Positions 55,901 through 63,942 are shown, counted from the first letter of the stretch. The stretch is DNA of 64,000 nt from Chrysaora quinquecirrha (GCA_014526335.1 JACTAT010000041.1:770420-834419), one strand, 5' to 3'. Notes: a model not told the origin generated them from the sequence alone. Program-made: numbers and translations.

Positions 55901-58884
55901 AACGAAGTGTTGGTGGGTACGAATATATTTTAGTATTGATGGATCACTTTACCCGTTTTGCCTATGCTTATGCTACGAAGAATAAATCTGCTTCAACGGT
56001 TGCTGATAAAATATACAACGATTTTATCCTGAAGTTTGGGTTCCCTGCACGGATTCATCACGATCAGGAGGAGAATTTGAAAACAAACTGATGGATAGCC
56101 TCGAAAACTTTGTGGCATACGTCATTCTCGCACAACACCATATCATCCCCAAGGTAATGGCCAGGTGGAACGTTTTAATCAAACCCTTCTATCAATGTTG
56201 CGTGCATTACCTGAACGAAAAAAATCGCGATGGCGAGATTATCTGAACAAAGTTGTACATGCATATAATTGCACGAAGCATGCATCTACAGGCTATTCTC
56301 CGTTTTATTTACTGTATGGTCGCTCTCCGAGATTGCCAATAGACATCATCTTTGACATACAACCAAAACTTTGTAATAATTCTTCAGACCACTATCCCGA
56401 TTATGCACGGAAATGGCGTTCAGCTATGAAAGAAGCTTATGAAATAGCTGCAAGAAGATCACAGCACAGTCAACAACAAAGTAAAGATCACTATGAGAAA
56501 CGTGTTCGTTCTTCAGTCTTACAAAAGGATGATCGAATCCTAGTTCGTAATTTAACAGAAAAGGGTGGCCCAGGCAAATTACGATCGTACTGGGAACGAA
56601 ATGTATATCGCGTTTTGGAACGCATGGGCGATGATAGTCCTGTGTATAAAGTTATAGCAGAAAGCGATCCACATGGAAAAGTACGTACTCTACATCGTAA
56701 TCTCTTATTACCATGTGATGAGTTACCAATTGAAAAGGTACAGCATACAAGACGCGCTCCTCCTTCAAAACGCAATACTGTCAAGGATGCTGGTCATCAC
56801 AAGTCAGAAAAGGATATTCAAAATATCGATTCAGATAGTGACGATGATGAACTCATTCTTGCTGTAGAGCCTGAAAAAACACCTTGGTCTCCACCAAGAC
56901 CGCCAACACCATTCCGACCACCTGAGGCAAATGACTTGTCCAACGCAGAGGATGGATCACAGAATTTCACAGTCATGCCAACTGCAGACAGTTCTACGAG
57001 TCAGACTGTTGCTAGAGAGGACGTTAATCTGCCAAATTTAAACTCGCAATCTGAAGCTTCGTTTACTTCTACGAACTCGTCAACGCCAAGACCTGCAAGA
57101 CCTCGTCGTGAAGTTCGTCGTCCAGAGTACCTGCAGTATCATCAGTTCGGAAATCCGTGTTCATTTCCGTTGGTTAATGCTGTGCAGACTCCGATTCCAG
57201 GCCAACCTTTTCAACCTGCAATCTGGCCGTATATACCATACCTACCGTGGAATAGACCGATTGGAACTCAGTGTTAGAAACTTATCGTTATAGCGTTTTT
57301 ATGACCGTTTATTGCCGTTTGGATATTCATCGTATTTCTGTTGAGAAAAGTGACTCAAAAAAAAAGAAAAAAACTTGTATATATGTATCTATCACTCACT
57401 TACCCTCGTCGAGTATCTACTCTGATTTGACCGATTCGAAAAGATTCTAAAGTTTACCTACGATTCTATATCGTCCATCGTACGTTGCGGATACGCTATT
57501 CTGATTGTTATCGTATCGTGGTTTTATTGGACTTACGTCGCAGTTTATTCATCGTAATGCAGAGTTTCATCGGAAATGGTACCACCGACTGATGCTTTTG
57601 ATGGAAAGAAGCGAGTTTCTGTCATAGAAGAACATGAAGTTTTCGACTTATATTTACTGGTATTGCAATACCATTGATGTTTACCAAGTTCAGTAGAACT
57701 TCTCTTTTCAAGAGGGGGAGAGTGTGAGAGACACATATACTATCGTAAGAAGGAACGTTGACCCCCGTCTGGGACTATTTTAGTTTTTTTGAAAGCTGAT
57801 CTTTGTTGATGCGTGAGGAGACGGTTGAACTTGTCGAGAAGACAGTTTAGTTTTTCCGTAGTTCTATTAAAGATTCATAAATGTAAGATCTATATCTAAT
57901 ATTCCGCTGCGATATTTAAGTCGTATTTGTTTGTTATCTTGACTTTTGGTGTCTTTTGATTTTTGAAATCCGAGGGCCTGACATTGTTCAATCAAAAAAG
58001 CTATTTAAAGGGCCAAACCAATTATTGCTTGATATATCACGAAAATAAAGAAGATAAGATATTTCATGGCTTTTCTGATGCTGATTGGGCAGGTGATTTG
58101 GCATATCAAGATCAACATCTTGATATGTACGTCATATTGTGAACAATACTGTAAGTTGGTGTAGTAGGCAACAAGCTACAGTTGCAAAATCATCAACTGA
58201 AGGAGAATACGTTGACATTGAGCCTAATACGTCAAGAGATCATATGGCTAAGAAGATTATTTGCAAATACTGGAATCAAAAGGAATCATCGATTATTTTC
58301 GAAGACAATCAAGGTGCTATTGAACTATCGAGAAATCCAAAACATCATAATCGAATTAAGCACATTGAAATTTGTTATCATTTCATTAGAGAAAGAATGA
58401 ATTCAAAGAAAATGTATGTAGAATACTTTCTTACAGAGAACATGCTTGCATATATTATGACGACGCAAGCATTACCCAAGTGAGATTAATTGACCAGGTG
58501 ATGAGATGTGAGAAATGAACTCATGATTATGATCATACTTGTTGTTTTTGTGGTGTTCCTGTTTAGCCATTAATACACTCTCTGTGATAAGCAATATCGT
58601 GAATTTAGCATGACTTTCACAGTACGAAAGTTTTATCTTGCTTGCTATTCTTTATTCTAAATTTGATTATTTTTAGATAATGTTTGTTAACTTAACTGTG
58701 TGTTTTTCTTGATGAAATATTCAACACTTTTGTTACGGGATGTCAAACATAAACATGAAGAAATGGTATACAATACATACGTGACTGGAACTGCAAATTG
58801 TCTTTTCATTTGCTCAACAAATTCTGACAGATGCTCGTTAGACTGATAATAGCCAAGCAAAATAACTTCAGTCAGGTTTTCAAC
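28907..58884 (-). CDS. GMPPA: Mannose-1-phosphate guanylyltransferase regulatory subunit alpha (10 exons, N-terminus off window)
   Basis: GMPPA is the GDP-mannose-sensing regulatory partner of GMPPB, which makes GDP-mannose from GTP and mannose-1-phosphate in the cytosol for glycosylation. Exons in coding order: 58884-58781, 36037-35839, 33853-33794, 33003-32876, 32052-31915, 30853-30756, 30354-30308, 29965-29873, 29646-29475, 29007-28907. All junctions are GT-AG and phases agree, giving 379 codons plus TAG. Visible parts: ILLGYYQ in the first exon; [13 protein letters not shown] of the nucleotidyltransferase fold in the second; LHYVEKP and NCGIYVF in the fourth; WGSMKSAG in the fifth; left-handed beta-helix hexapeptides ([22 protein letters not shown]) in the C-terminal half; [12 protein letters not shown] near the end. 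Compared with the human 420-aa protein, about 46 N-terminal residues with the GTR-containing signature are missing and must lie beyond 64,000. The intron between the first two exons seen is 22,743 bp. Confidence 0.93.
37623..37880. repeat. ACGCGT-rich palindrome within each satellite unit (representative copy)
   Basis: This copy has eleven ACGCGT hexamers in about 260 bp, mostly as TAACGCG or CGCGTTA words in opposite orientation on the two sides of an AT-only centre. The inner hairpin arms 37,699-37,719 (ACGCGTAACCACGCGTTACTG-type) and 37,760-37,780 (CAGTAACGCG twice) pair around a 40-bp TA-rich loop. Outer clusters at 37,623-37,668 and 37,822-37,880 also pair. The same structure recurs in every full unit. 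Confidence 0.9.
39201..40518. repeat. Interspersed repeat block inserted in the satellite array
   Basis: The satellite unit breaks at about 39,200. The inserted DNA begins GGGGTACTTCGGGGGGGTCC and has repeated AATACCGC/AATATCGC words to 39,310, a GAGCAAAGCGAGCG stretch near 39,435, two GCCGGGAAACGCCCT words near 39,510-39,545, and a relative of the GGTGTGACACCCCC hairpin at 39,870. It shows no coding content and reads as a mosaic of short interspersed repeats. Confidence 0.55.
40519..40891. mobile_element. MITE with TA target duplication (element 40,521-40,889)
   Basis: The left terminus CACTCTTTTTTTTATAAGAA is mirrored by the right terminus (reverse complement CACTCTTTTTTTATAAGAAT), each flanked by TA. 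Subterminal AAGAATATTGAGGCT words are also inverted. At 369 bp with no coding capacity, it fits a Tc1/mariner-type non-autonomous element. Confidence 0.8.
46550..46763. mobile_element. Small TIR element inserted in one satellite unit
   Basis: The unit starting at 45,871 is 214 bp too long. The extra DNA starts TCTTGGACAAAATATATCCA and ends with the inverted counterpart (GTAAATTATGTCCAAGA). C- and G-runs inside (46,604-46,616; 46,712-46,722) also pair. The target duplication is not clean. Confidence 0.7.
47629..48299. other. Non-coding spacer with diverged GGCACAT words
   Basis: After the satellite ends there is no gene. From 47,950 to 48,270 a loose repeat of TGGCACAT-type words next to AAAATATG appears (e.g. 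47,957, 48,059, 48,110, 48,164, 48,217), perhaps an old decayed tandem repeat. It leads into Copia pol remnants. Confidence 0.4.
48300..48589 (+). pseudogene. Ty1/Copia pol remnant, left piece
   Basis: With stops and one shift, the plus strand reads [16 protein letters not shown] and then [12 protein letters not shown], matching the integrase-RT linker of Copia polyproteins. At about 48,528 it jumps to [20 protein letters not shown], which aligns with the RT YVDD box (second catalytic D replaced by G). About 200 residues of RT between these two blocks are missing, so the Copia copy had an internal deletion before or during later events. It abuts the Gypsy 5' LTR at 48,590. Confidence 0.6.
48712..49227. 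repeat. GGAACAAGGCGGGAACATGA-type minisatellite in left arm
   Basis: Roughly 20- and 31-bp units built from 10-11-bp modules GGAACATGA, GGAACAAGGCG and GGAACAAAGTG. Because the units lack stops in most frames, long leucine/cysteine/proline-rich frames (165-227 codons) appear on the minus strand; these are not genes. Confidence 0.93.
49228..49615. repeat. Left unique inverted arm of the fold-back element
   Basis: Matches the reverse complement of 50,416-50,810 almost base for base: for example GGGAAAAGACTTAATGTTAG at its outer end and TGTCCTTACAGCTCT at its inner end. Confidence 0.92.
50416..50810. repeat. Right unique inverted arm of the fold-back element
   Basis: Inverted copy of 49,228-49,615 with a few small indels (e.g. 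an extra AAATA in the GTGTAATAAAATAAG word near 50,775). The high identity of the arms suggests recent origin or gene conversion between them. Confidence 0.92.
51030..51045 (+). other. Primer binding site of Gypsy A (initiator tRNA-Met type)
   Basis: TGGTAGCAGAGGGTAG starts 3 bp after the 5' LTR. The first 12 bases equal the complement of the 3' end of eukaryotic initiator tRNA-Met, a primer used by many Ty3/Gypsy elements. Confidence 0.85.
51129..52585 (+). pseudogene. gag: Gypsy A gag, split by one frameshift
   Basis: Structural capsid/nucleocapsid protein of the element. The ATG at 51,129 opens 169 codons with a helical, highly charged N-terminal part ([12 protein letters not shown]; then a long Glu-rich coiled stretch). 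The frame is lost in the AAAATTTT run near 51,555-51,562. Continuation in another frame is open from there to TAG at 52,583-52,585; its first 51,719 codon is TTG, so this is not a separate start. The second part has a capsid-like helical region ([14 protein letters not shown]) and ends with a zinc knuckle [14 protein letters not shown] (C-x2-C-x4-H-x4-C) preceded by CEDC and CDHC. Apart from the one frameshift gag looks intact. Its last codons contain the slippery heptamer described separately. Confidence 0.8.
52546..52552 (+). promoter_or_regulatory. Putative -1 ribosomal frameshift slippery site GGGAAAC
   Basis: Relative to the gag frame the heptamer reads G GGA AAC, the exact X-XXY-YYZ phase needed for -1 slippage. 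The -1 frame is open from 52,507 through the heptamer, past the gag stop at 52,583, and directly into the MYND-protease region without a stop. Six nucleotides downstream, CGGCT (52,559-52,563) can pair with AGCCG (52,584-52,588), a stem that spans the gag stop codon. GGGAAAC is an established slippery heptamer in other retroelements. Use here is inferred. Confidence 0.65.
52553..53370 (+). CDS. pol: Gypsy A pol N-terminus: MYND zinc finger plus aspartic protease
   Basis: The frame entered by -1 slippage has an ATG at 52,618. Numbered from that Met, a complete MYND finger is present: C2, C5, C16, C19, C25, C29, H37 and C41, with the diagnostic YCSKNCQ and W-x2-HK-x2-C spacing. A short Asn-rich linker (51-60) leads to a retropepsin-like domain with the active-site DTGS at 94-97 and a later IVGFNVI flap/strand segment. 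MYND domains normally mediate protein-protein contacts via proline-rich ligands; the element's own integrase tail (56,870-57,280) is proline-rich, a possible but untested partner. The frame ends at 53,370 because of a length change in a 10-A run (53,343-53,352). An own start at 52,618 is an alternative to frameshift expression. Confidence 0.85.
53353..54331 (+). pseudogene. pol: Gypsy A pol: protease C-terminus to reverse transcriptase palm (N-terminal part)
   Basis: Open from just after the A-run shift to a stop at 54,331. After a linker the RT begins near [20 protein letters not shown], with [20 protein letters not shown], then DYRQLNERT and [12 protein letters not shown] (first catalytic Asp region) and FGLSNAP. 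A one-base loss near 54,297 ends this frame; the matching protein resumes in another frame at once. Confidence 0.85.
54300..56091 (+). pseudogene. pol: Gypsy A pol: RT active site, RNase H and integrase N-terminal half
   Basis: Contains the RT box YLDDVLVFS (residues 16-24 from the Met at 54,307), connection segment KPKKCKLF and YLGHLVS, RNase H with HTDASNKG (about 193-200), and YTDNNPLTY. The integrase zinc-binding HHCC begins at LHDDMGHLG and ends CSCLKQR (first Cys of a C-x2-C appears as CSC). The core's first Asp is in SVDFVHLE. A conserved HHDQ with the second catalytic Asp lies just before the frame fails near 56,070. Confidence 0.88.
56070..57277 (+). pseudogene. pol: Gypsy A pol: integrase C-terminal half
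   Basis: Two single-base shifts (near 56,070 and near 56,111) separate this from the preceding frame. After the second, a frame is open to TAG at 57,275-57,277. It has the integrase Glu motif (GQVERFNQ), [20 protein letters not shown], an SH3-like C-terminal domain ([19 protein letters not shown]), HRNLLLP, and a long acidic then proline-rich tail ([14 protein letters not shown]). There is no env-like frame between the stop and the 3' LTR. Confidence 0.85.
57709..57722 (+). other. Polypurine tract of Gypsy A
   Basis: AAGAGGGGGAGAG immediately precedes the 3' LTR at 57,723, the expected plus-strand primer position. Confidence 0.85.
57723..57983 (+). repeat. 3' LTR of Gypsy A
   Basis: 261 bp, TGTGAGAG...CCTGACA, uninterrupted. 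It shows the original AGACGGT site in which the fold-back element landed in the 5' copy. The AATAAA-like word ATTAAAGATTCATAAATG near 57,867 may be its poly(A) region. Confidence 0.95.
57984..58486 (+). pseudogene. Ty1/Copia RNase H remnant, right piece
   Basis: The plus strand reads [20 protein letters not shown] and [11 protein letters not shown], then after a small shift [40 protein letters not shown] and a degraded [15 protein letters not shown] end. These are the standard blocks of Copia RNase H. Together with 48,300-48,589 it is one Copia copy on the same strand. About 170 residues between the YVDD box and YLKG are absent at the point where Gypsy A sits. Confidence 0.85.
58487..58780. 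other. Intronic spacer, no gene seen
   Basis: AT-rich sequence between the Copia remnant and the upstream GMPPA exon; it may contain Copia 3' untranslated sequence, but no LTR pair was found. Confidence 0.4.
58781..58884 (-). CDS. GMPPA: Isolated upstream GMPPA exon
   Basis: 104 bp between a TTTTAG acceptor and a GTATGT donor. It encodes the beta-strand/helix segment ending in QFAVPV, homologous to human residues from about 47 to 80. It ends in phase 2, exactly complementing the exon that starts at 36,037. The two are separated by the repeat-filled 22.7-kb intron. Confidence 0.88.
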
Positions 58885-59234
58885 CTAAAAACCATTAAAT
58901 TTTAAACATTTTGTTAAACTTAAAACTCTCAGAAATTTAATTAGACAAATCTATCATACGTAGATTCTTCTGGCAAAAAAGAATTTTTAACGTGTTTAAA
59001 ATAGATTCAGTACAAACAATGAAAATTATTCTGACGTTATGATAGTCAAAAAAGAATTGAAAATTGACAGAATAACATAGGAACATGCAGAAAGAATGAA
59101 ATTGACAAGCCACGGATACGTGTATGCTTTTCATCTTTGCTATAGGTTTGGTGCTTGGCACAAGGGGACGACTTAATAGCAGAAGGCTAGCTTAAGCAGA
59201 GTAACCCAGTCCTTCCTTTGATTTGACCACAAAA

Positions 59235-59378
59235 TGTTAAAACTTTGAAGAGACAACAACAAAGATAGAGACTTCATTTATTACTTGAGGGATACATCTC
59301 TGCATCTCAGTCCTCGTGTATTCAACAACATAACATAACAGCGCACGCGCAACATAAAGATAGGCTGACAACGTCACA
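59235..59378 (-). repeat. 3' LTR of Gypsy B
   Basis: 144 bp, preceded on the minus strand by the purine tract TGAAGGAAAGG (59,389-59,379). Confidence 0.95.
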
Positions 59379-59477
59379 CCTTTCCTTCAATAGAAACAAA
59401 AATGAATGAATAAAAGTAATGCAAAAATAAAAGATAAAAAATTAAAAATTGTCTTTTGATATCTTCACAGTTCATTG

Positions 59478-61490
59478 CTATGAATCATGTCCAGTAAGAT
59501 AGTCTGGCCGAATTACTCTTCTACCACTTCTGGTGACAGTAGGTTTATAGAATTGCAATTGCCTGTGATCAAATCTGGTTTCATCTGAGTCAACGGGTTC
59601 TGACTGAGGTTCCGATTGCTTCGGTACAGCTGTTTGAGGGCGGTGCTCTTCTTGGTTAGGTTGAAAAGATACTTCTTGAGTTGGTTGGGATATTGCTTCC
59701 TGTTCCGTTGTTGGGTCTGGGAATGAATCATCTTCATCAACATCATTAAAGGGCTCATTAGTGTGGCGCAAGAACTTTCGATTTCGCCTTAAGATTCTGC
59801 CATCTTCTGTTTTCACGTTGTATGATCGGATATTCACCTGTTCTAGGATGCATCCTTTAGTCCAACGCCCAGTTCGATCGTTCTGTTTAGGCTTGATCCT
59901 GACCACATCACCCTTCGTTAATGTGCTGAGTTGTTTCGAACCTCTGTTGAAATACTTTGCCTGCAACTGTTTCCTTTTGTGAAGAATGTCTTGAACTTCA
60001 GGTACAATTTCTGGTTTCAGGAGTTTCTTGGACATTGGAAGCAGGGTTTTAGCTCTTCTGCTGAAGATTCTTTGAAATGGAGAGCTGTCCATTCCCTCTG
60101 ATGGTGTGTTTCTCCATTCAAGTAGCGCAAGATAAAAATCGGTGCCAGACTCGGCAGCTTTCTTCGTAAGCATTTTGGCAGTCTTGACTGCATTCTCTGC
60201 CTTGCCGTTACTTTGGGGATATTCTGGAGAGCTAAGTTCGGTAATAAATTCGTATTCCTTACTGAAGTCTTGGAATTCTTTTGAAGCAAATGGCACATTG
60301 TCACTCATAAGTTTTTCTGGAATACCGTGAGTAGAGAAGTGTCTTTTTAGCTTCTTCTTGATTTCTCCCGCAGTTTTGTGGAAGAGGCGATCTATCTCGA
60401 AGTAATTTGAATAGCAATCCACTGTGACGAGGTAGTCTTTGTTGTTGAATGTGAGAATATCGGCAGCAATAATTTTCCATGGGTGACTTGGAATTTCTCG
60501 TGGAATGAGTTGTTCCTTGGCCTGATTTCTTTGGAATGTGCTACAAAGGTCACACTTGGATATAAAATCAGTCAGATCTTTATTCATGCCAGGCCAGTAA
60601 ACTGCTTCTCGTGCTCTCCTAAGGCAGCTCTGTATTCCGGTGTGTGCGACATGCAGTTTCTCTCGAATCTTTTTTCGCAGTTTCTCTGGGATTATTGCTC
60701 TATTACCCTTCAATATCACATTATCTTGAGCTGCCAGTTCATCTCTGATGGAAAAATATGGATGGAGACAACCCGGAAGTCTTTGTTTGTCTTCTGGCCA
60801 TCCACTTAGAATAGTGTGTTTCAATAGCTGCAGAATCCTATCACTAGCAGTCTCTCTTTGGATTTCTTTCAATTGGGGCTCTGAGATTGGGAGATGACTT
60901 ATCATATGAATGGTTTCAAGCTCTGCTTCAGTTTCTGATTTCGGTCTCTTCTCTGCTGGAAGGTATGCTCGGGACAGTGTATCTGCCAGAACCATGTCTC
61001 TGCCAGGCTGATACTTGATTTTAACATCATAAGATTGCAGCCTCAGTAAAAGCCTTTGAAGCCTCTTAGGAGCCGATGCTAATGGTTTACTGACAATTGA
61101 GACTAGAGGCTTGTGATCTGTCCAAAGAATAACCTCTCTACCGTATACATAAGTATGGTGATGTTCTACACCAAAGACAAGTGCAAGGAGCTCTTTCTCG
61201 ATTTGGCTGTAATTTTGTTCCGCAGCAGTTAGTGCTCTACTTGTATAAGACACTGGGCGACCCTTTTGCATGAGAACAAAGCCAAGGCCTTTTGAGGATG
61301 CATCGCCTTGTCCCTCTGTAGGCGTCTTCGGATTAAAGTATTTGAGGACCGGTGCATCATATAATGCAGCTTTGATGTCAGCAAAGGCCTTATCTTGTAA
61401 CTCGCCCCACTGCCATGGTGTATCTTTATGAGTAAGACTTCGCAGAGGTTCACAGGTCTCTGAGAGTTTTGGTAGGAACTTGGCAAGATA
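59478..61490 (-). pseudogene. Gypsy B RNase H and integrase
   Basis: The frame continues from the in-frame stop to TGA at 59,478-59,480. Just after the stop are YLAKFLPKLS and DASSKGLGFVLMQ, the RNase H start; VILWTDHKPLV follows. Counting from Met at 61,271, integrase has H207/H210 and C240/C243, D271 in AADIL, D324 in MSDN and E359 in NGKAEN. The second Asp to Glu spacing is 34 residues, one shorter than the usual 35, because the segment after MSDN lacks a residue (DNVPFAS). A C-terminal GDVVRIKP and YNVKTEDGRILRRNRKFLR domain follows. Confidence 0.9.
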
Positions 61491-61960
61491 TTAAACCATG
61501 CCAATGAATCTTTGGACACCAGCTACATCACTTGGTGCTTGCATCTTTTGTATAGCTTCAACCTTTGCTGGATCTATTTTCAAACCATGTTGGGTTAGGA
61601 TGTGCCCAATGAAGGAGACTTCTGTGCATTTGAATTTGAATTTTTCTTTGTTGAGCTTGATGTTTTTCTCTTGGCAGTGCTTTAAGAGAGCAAGCAGATT
61701 CTCATCATGGTTTCGAACAGCAGCTTCGTGTGTGTCTCCTTTTCCAGTGATGAGGGCATCATCCGCAACTGCATGTACACCGGATAGTCCTTCAATACAC
61801 TGGTTAAATTTGCGCTGGAAGTGTTCAGAAGCCGGTTTAATACCGAAAGGCATCCGGAGGTACCTCCAACGACCCCAGGGTGTCTGAAATGTTGTGAGCA
61901 TGCTTGACTCTTCATCGAGTTCGATTTGAAGATATCCTTCTTTCAAGTCAATTTTGCTGA
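61491..61960 (-). pseudogene. Gypsy B reverse transcriptase core
   Basis: Continues RT after the frameshift: GYLQIELDEES, TPWGRWRYLRMPFGIKPASE, the active-site block HAVADDALITG (A-D-D where Y-x-D-D is usual in many Gypsy elements), KLNKEKFKFKCTEVSFIGH and IGMV. It ends at an in-frame TAA (61,493-61,491). The same frame continues immediately below with RNase H. Confidence 0.88.
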
Positions 61961-63712
61961 ATATCTGACGCCTTCTAATTCTGGCAAGACATCATCTATC
62001 AATGGTAGAGGATAGTGACTTCGCTTCAAAGCTTTGTTCAGATGTTGTGGGTCAATACAGACACGGAGTTTTCCATTGGGTTTTTCTGCGATGACCAGAT
62101 TTGATACCCAATCCGTCGGACCAGTGACCTTTTCGATGACCTGTAGGTGCTCTAATCTCTCGAGTTCCTCTTTGAGCTTAGCTTTGAGGGCAATAGGTAC
62201 CCGACGAGGTGGCATAACAACAGGGGGCTGTGACTCATCAATGTCTAAGTGTAGCTTGCCAGGCATTTTGCCAAGTCCTTCAAAGACAGACCCAAACTGA
62301 TGTTTTATGTTCTCTATGGTGACTGTAGCATCAGTGGTGGCTGTCATAACAGTGGCAGTGGCATCAACTTGTTGGACTGGACATTGTAGACCTCTTGATA
62401 CAGAGCGACTGGAGCTATCTGAGATATTATCATAATTGACTGTCAAAAGATCCATCTTTTGGGCAGCATTAGCTCCTAACAATGGTATATAGTCTCCCTG
62501 CACAACCACAAACCTGACTGTGTACTGACTATTGTTCTTTGGATTGACCAATTTAAGCCGACAAGTACCAGCTATAGGCAATAAGGCTGTACTGTACATG
62601 CGTAGAGAGTTAGTGGATTTTCCAATATTGGTGCCTGGAGGAACAAATCGTTCTGGGAGAACATTACAAGTTGCACCTGAGTCAAGCTGGAAGGAGACCT
62701 GTTTGTCATGAACAATCATTGTGGCAAACATTTTGTTCTTAGGAGGAACCTTGGACACGGCATTGATCTCTAAGTTGTTGTCAGGAGAAATTTCAACAAT
62801 AAGAATTTCTTCATCACTAGAGAGGGTTTCTTCTCTTACAGTGTGACTCCTTTTAGCAGAAAAGGTTTCTCTCTTACCTTGAGATTTGGATGTGGTACAT
62901 TTTTCTTTAAAGTGGTTTCTCTTGCCACAGCTAGAGCAAACTTGGCCATAGGCTGGACAGTAATCCTTGTTTCTTTTATGACTTTGTCCACAAAATTTGC
63001 AGTTTGATATGAAAGCTCTGTTATCTTCTCTCTTGGTGTTCTTTTGTCTGCCAACATAGTGTACCAAAGGATCATCATTGTCAGAAGGACCTGCCATGGC
63101 CCTAGCTTGGGCAGTAGTGGTTTCTGCAGCTCTGCATAAGTCAATGCACTTTGAGAGTGTCAGCTTTGGTTCTTGTAGCAATTTTCGTCTTACTGCATTA
63201 TTGTGAATTCCACAGACTATTCTGTCACGGATCAATTCATCACGGAGAGTGCTAAAGGCACAGGTGGCAGCTAAGGCTCGCAAAGAGGTAGCGTAGGCTT
63301 CGAAGGATTCAGTAGGCTCTTGCTTGCGGTTGTTGAATTTGTATCGTTCATAAATAACATTAGTTTCACCAATACAGTAAGTGTTCCATAAATCGAGAAT
63401 TTTGGCAATATTTTGACGTTCACTGTCATCCTGATACGGAAGTGCATTGTGTATGGTGAGAGCTTCAGGGCCAATACAAGTGATGAATGTAGCTACTCGA
63501 AAATTATCAGGCTTAGAGATCAAATTTGTGACGGTTTCATACGCGTTCCATAGCTGTCGCCACTGTTTCCAATTCTCTGCGAGGTTACCACATAGATTCA
63601 GTCTGGGAGGTAGAGGAACATTCGATATGAACGATGAACTTGCTCCGGTGTGGTCATGAGTAGAGCTAGTAGAAGGGCTAGGCCCATTTTGATCTGGATT
63701 CGACTTAGTATG
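61943..63712 (-). pseudogene. Gypsy B gag, protease and start of RT
   Basis: Minus-strand frame open from 63,712 to TGA at 61,943-61,945. The capsid part begins ENWKQWRQLWNAYE. Counted from the codon at 63,523, zinc knuckles lie at 175-189 (CKFCGQSHKRNKDYC) and 196-209 (CSSCGKRNHFKEKC), the protease DSGA at 281-284, and RT begins around PTDWVSNLVIAEKPNGKLRV with LKRSHYPLP. No ATG lies upstream of the capsid homology before the stop at 63,715-63,713, and 63,523 is TTG, so the true start is unclear or lost. A one-base loss near 61,964 ends the frame inside RT. Confidence 0.88.
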
Positions 63713-63781
63713 TTAAAATGGCCTAACGTAAACAAATTTTAGCAGAATCCTAAGTCTGCGAATGTTAATCAATATGTGTTT

Positions 63782-63793
63782 CACCTGACACCA
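63782..63793 (-). other. Primer binding site of Gypsy B
   Basis: TGGTGTCAGGTG directly follows the 5' LTR. TGGTGTCAG complements the 3' end of several metazoan tRNA-Leu species; primer identity is inferred. Confidence 0.55.
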
Positions 63794-63937
63794 TGTTAAA
63801 ACTTTGAAGAGACAACAACAAAGATAGAGACTTCATTTATTATTTGAGGGATACATCTCTGCATCTCAGTCCTCATGTATTCAACAACATAACATAACAG
63901 CGCACGCGCAACATAAAGATAGGCTGACAACGTCACA
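63794..63937 (-). repeat. 5' LTR of Gypsy B
   Basis: 144 bp. It differs from the other LTR at TTATTATTTGAGG versus TTATTACTTGAGG, and CCTCATG versus CCTCGTG. Confidence 0.95.
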
Positions 63938-63942
63938 CAAAA

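Larger units (their letters stand above)
48590..57983 (+). mobile_element. Ty3/Gypsy LTR retrotransposon A, with a fold-back element nested in its 5' LTR
   Basis: Matching 261-bp LTRs start TGTGAGAG and end CCTGACA. After the 5' LTR is a tRNA-iMet-type primer site, and before the 3' LTR a purine tract AAGAGGGGGAGAG. The order is gag, then pol with MYND finger, protease, RT, RNase H and integrase, the Gypsy order. The 5' LTR is split by a 2,169-bp insertion. Ignoring the inserted element and its duplicated 7 bp, the two LTRs differ at only two positions seen (ATATTATCG/ATACTATCG and GGCGTC/GGTGTC), so insertion was recent. No 5-bp target duplication: left flank GAAAA, right flank TTGTT. Five single-base frameshifts disrupt gag-pol. 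Confidence 0.95.
59230..63942 (-). mobile_element. Ty3/Gypsy LTR retrotransposon B with CAAAA target duplication (element 59,235-63,937)
   Basis: 144-bp LTRs at both ends (TGTGACGTT...TTTAACA on the minus strand) differ at only two positions, and CAAAA flanks both ends. A tRNA-Leu-like primer site and a purine tract adjoin the LTRs. A single gag-PR-RT-RH-IN reading frame on the minus strand is broken by one frameshift (near 61,964) and one in-frame stop (61,493-61,491). It lies on the coding strand of GMPPA, in the intron or 5' region upstream of the exon at 58,781-58,884. The compact 4.7-kb size, single polyprotein and coding blocks resemble Mag/K02A2.6-like Gypsy elements; that clade call is tentative. 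Confidence 0.95.

Noticed and set aside
57278..57708. env-like gene in Gypsy A
   Set aside because: Only 430 bp between the pol stop and the polypurine tract, with no open frame carrying signal peptide or membrane features.
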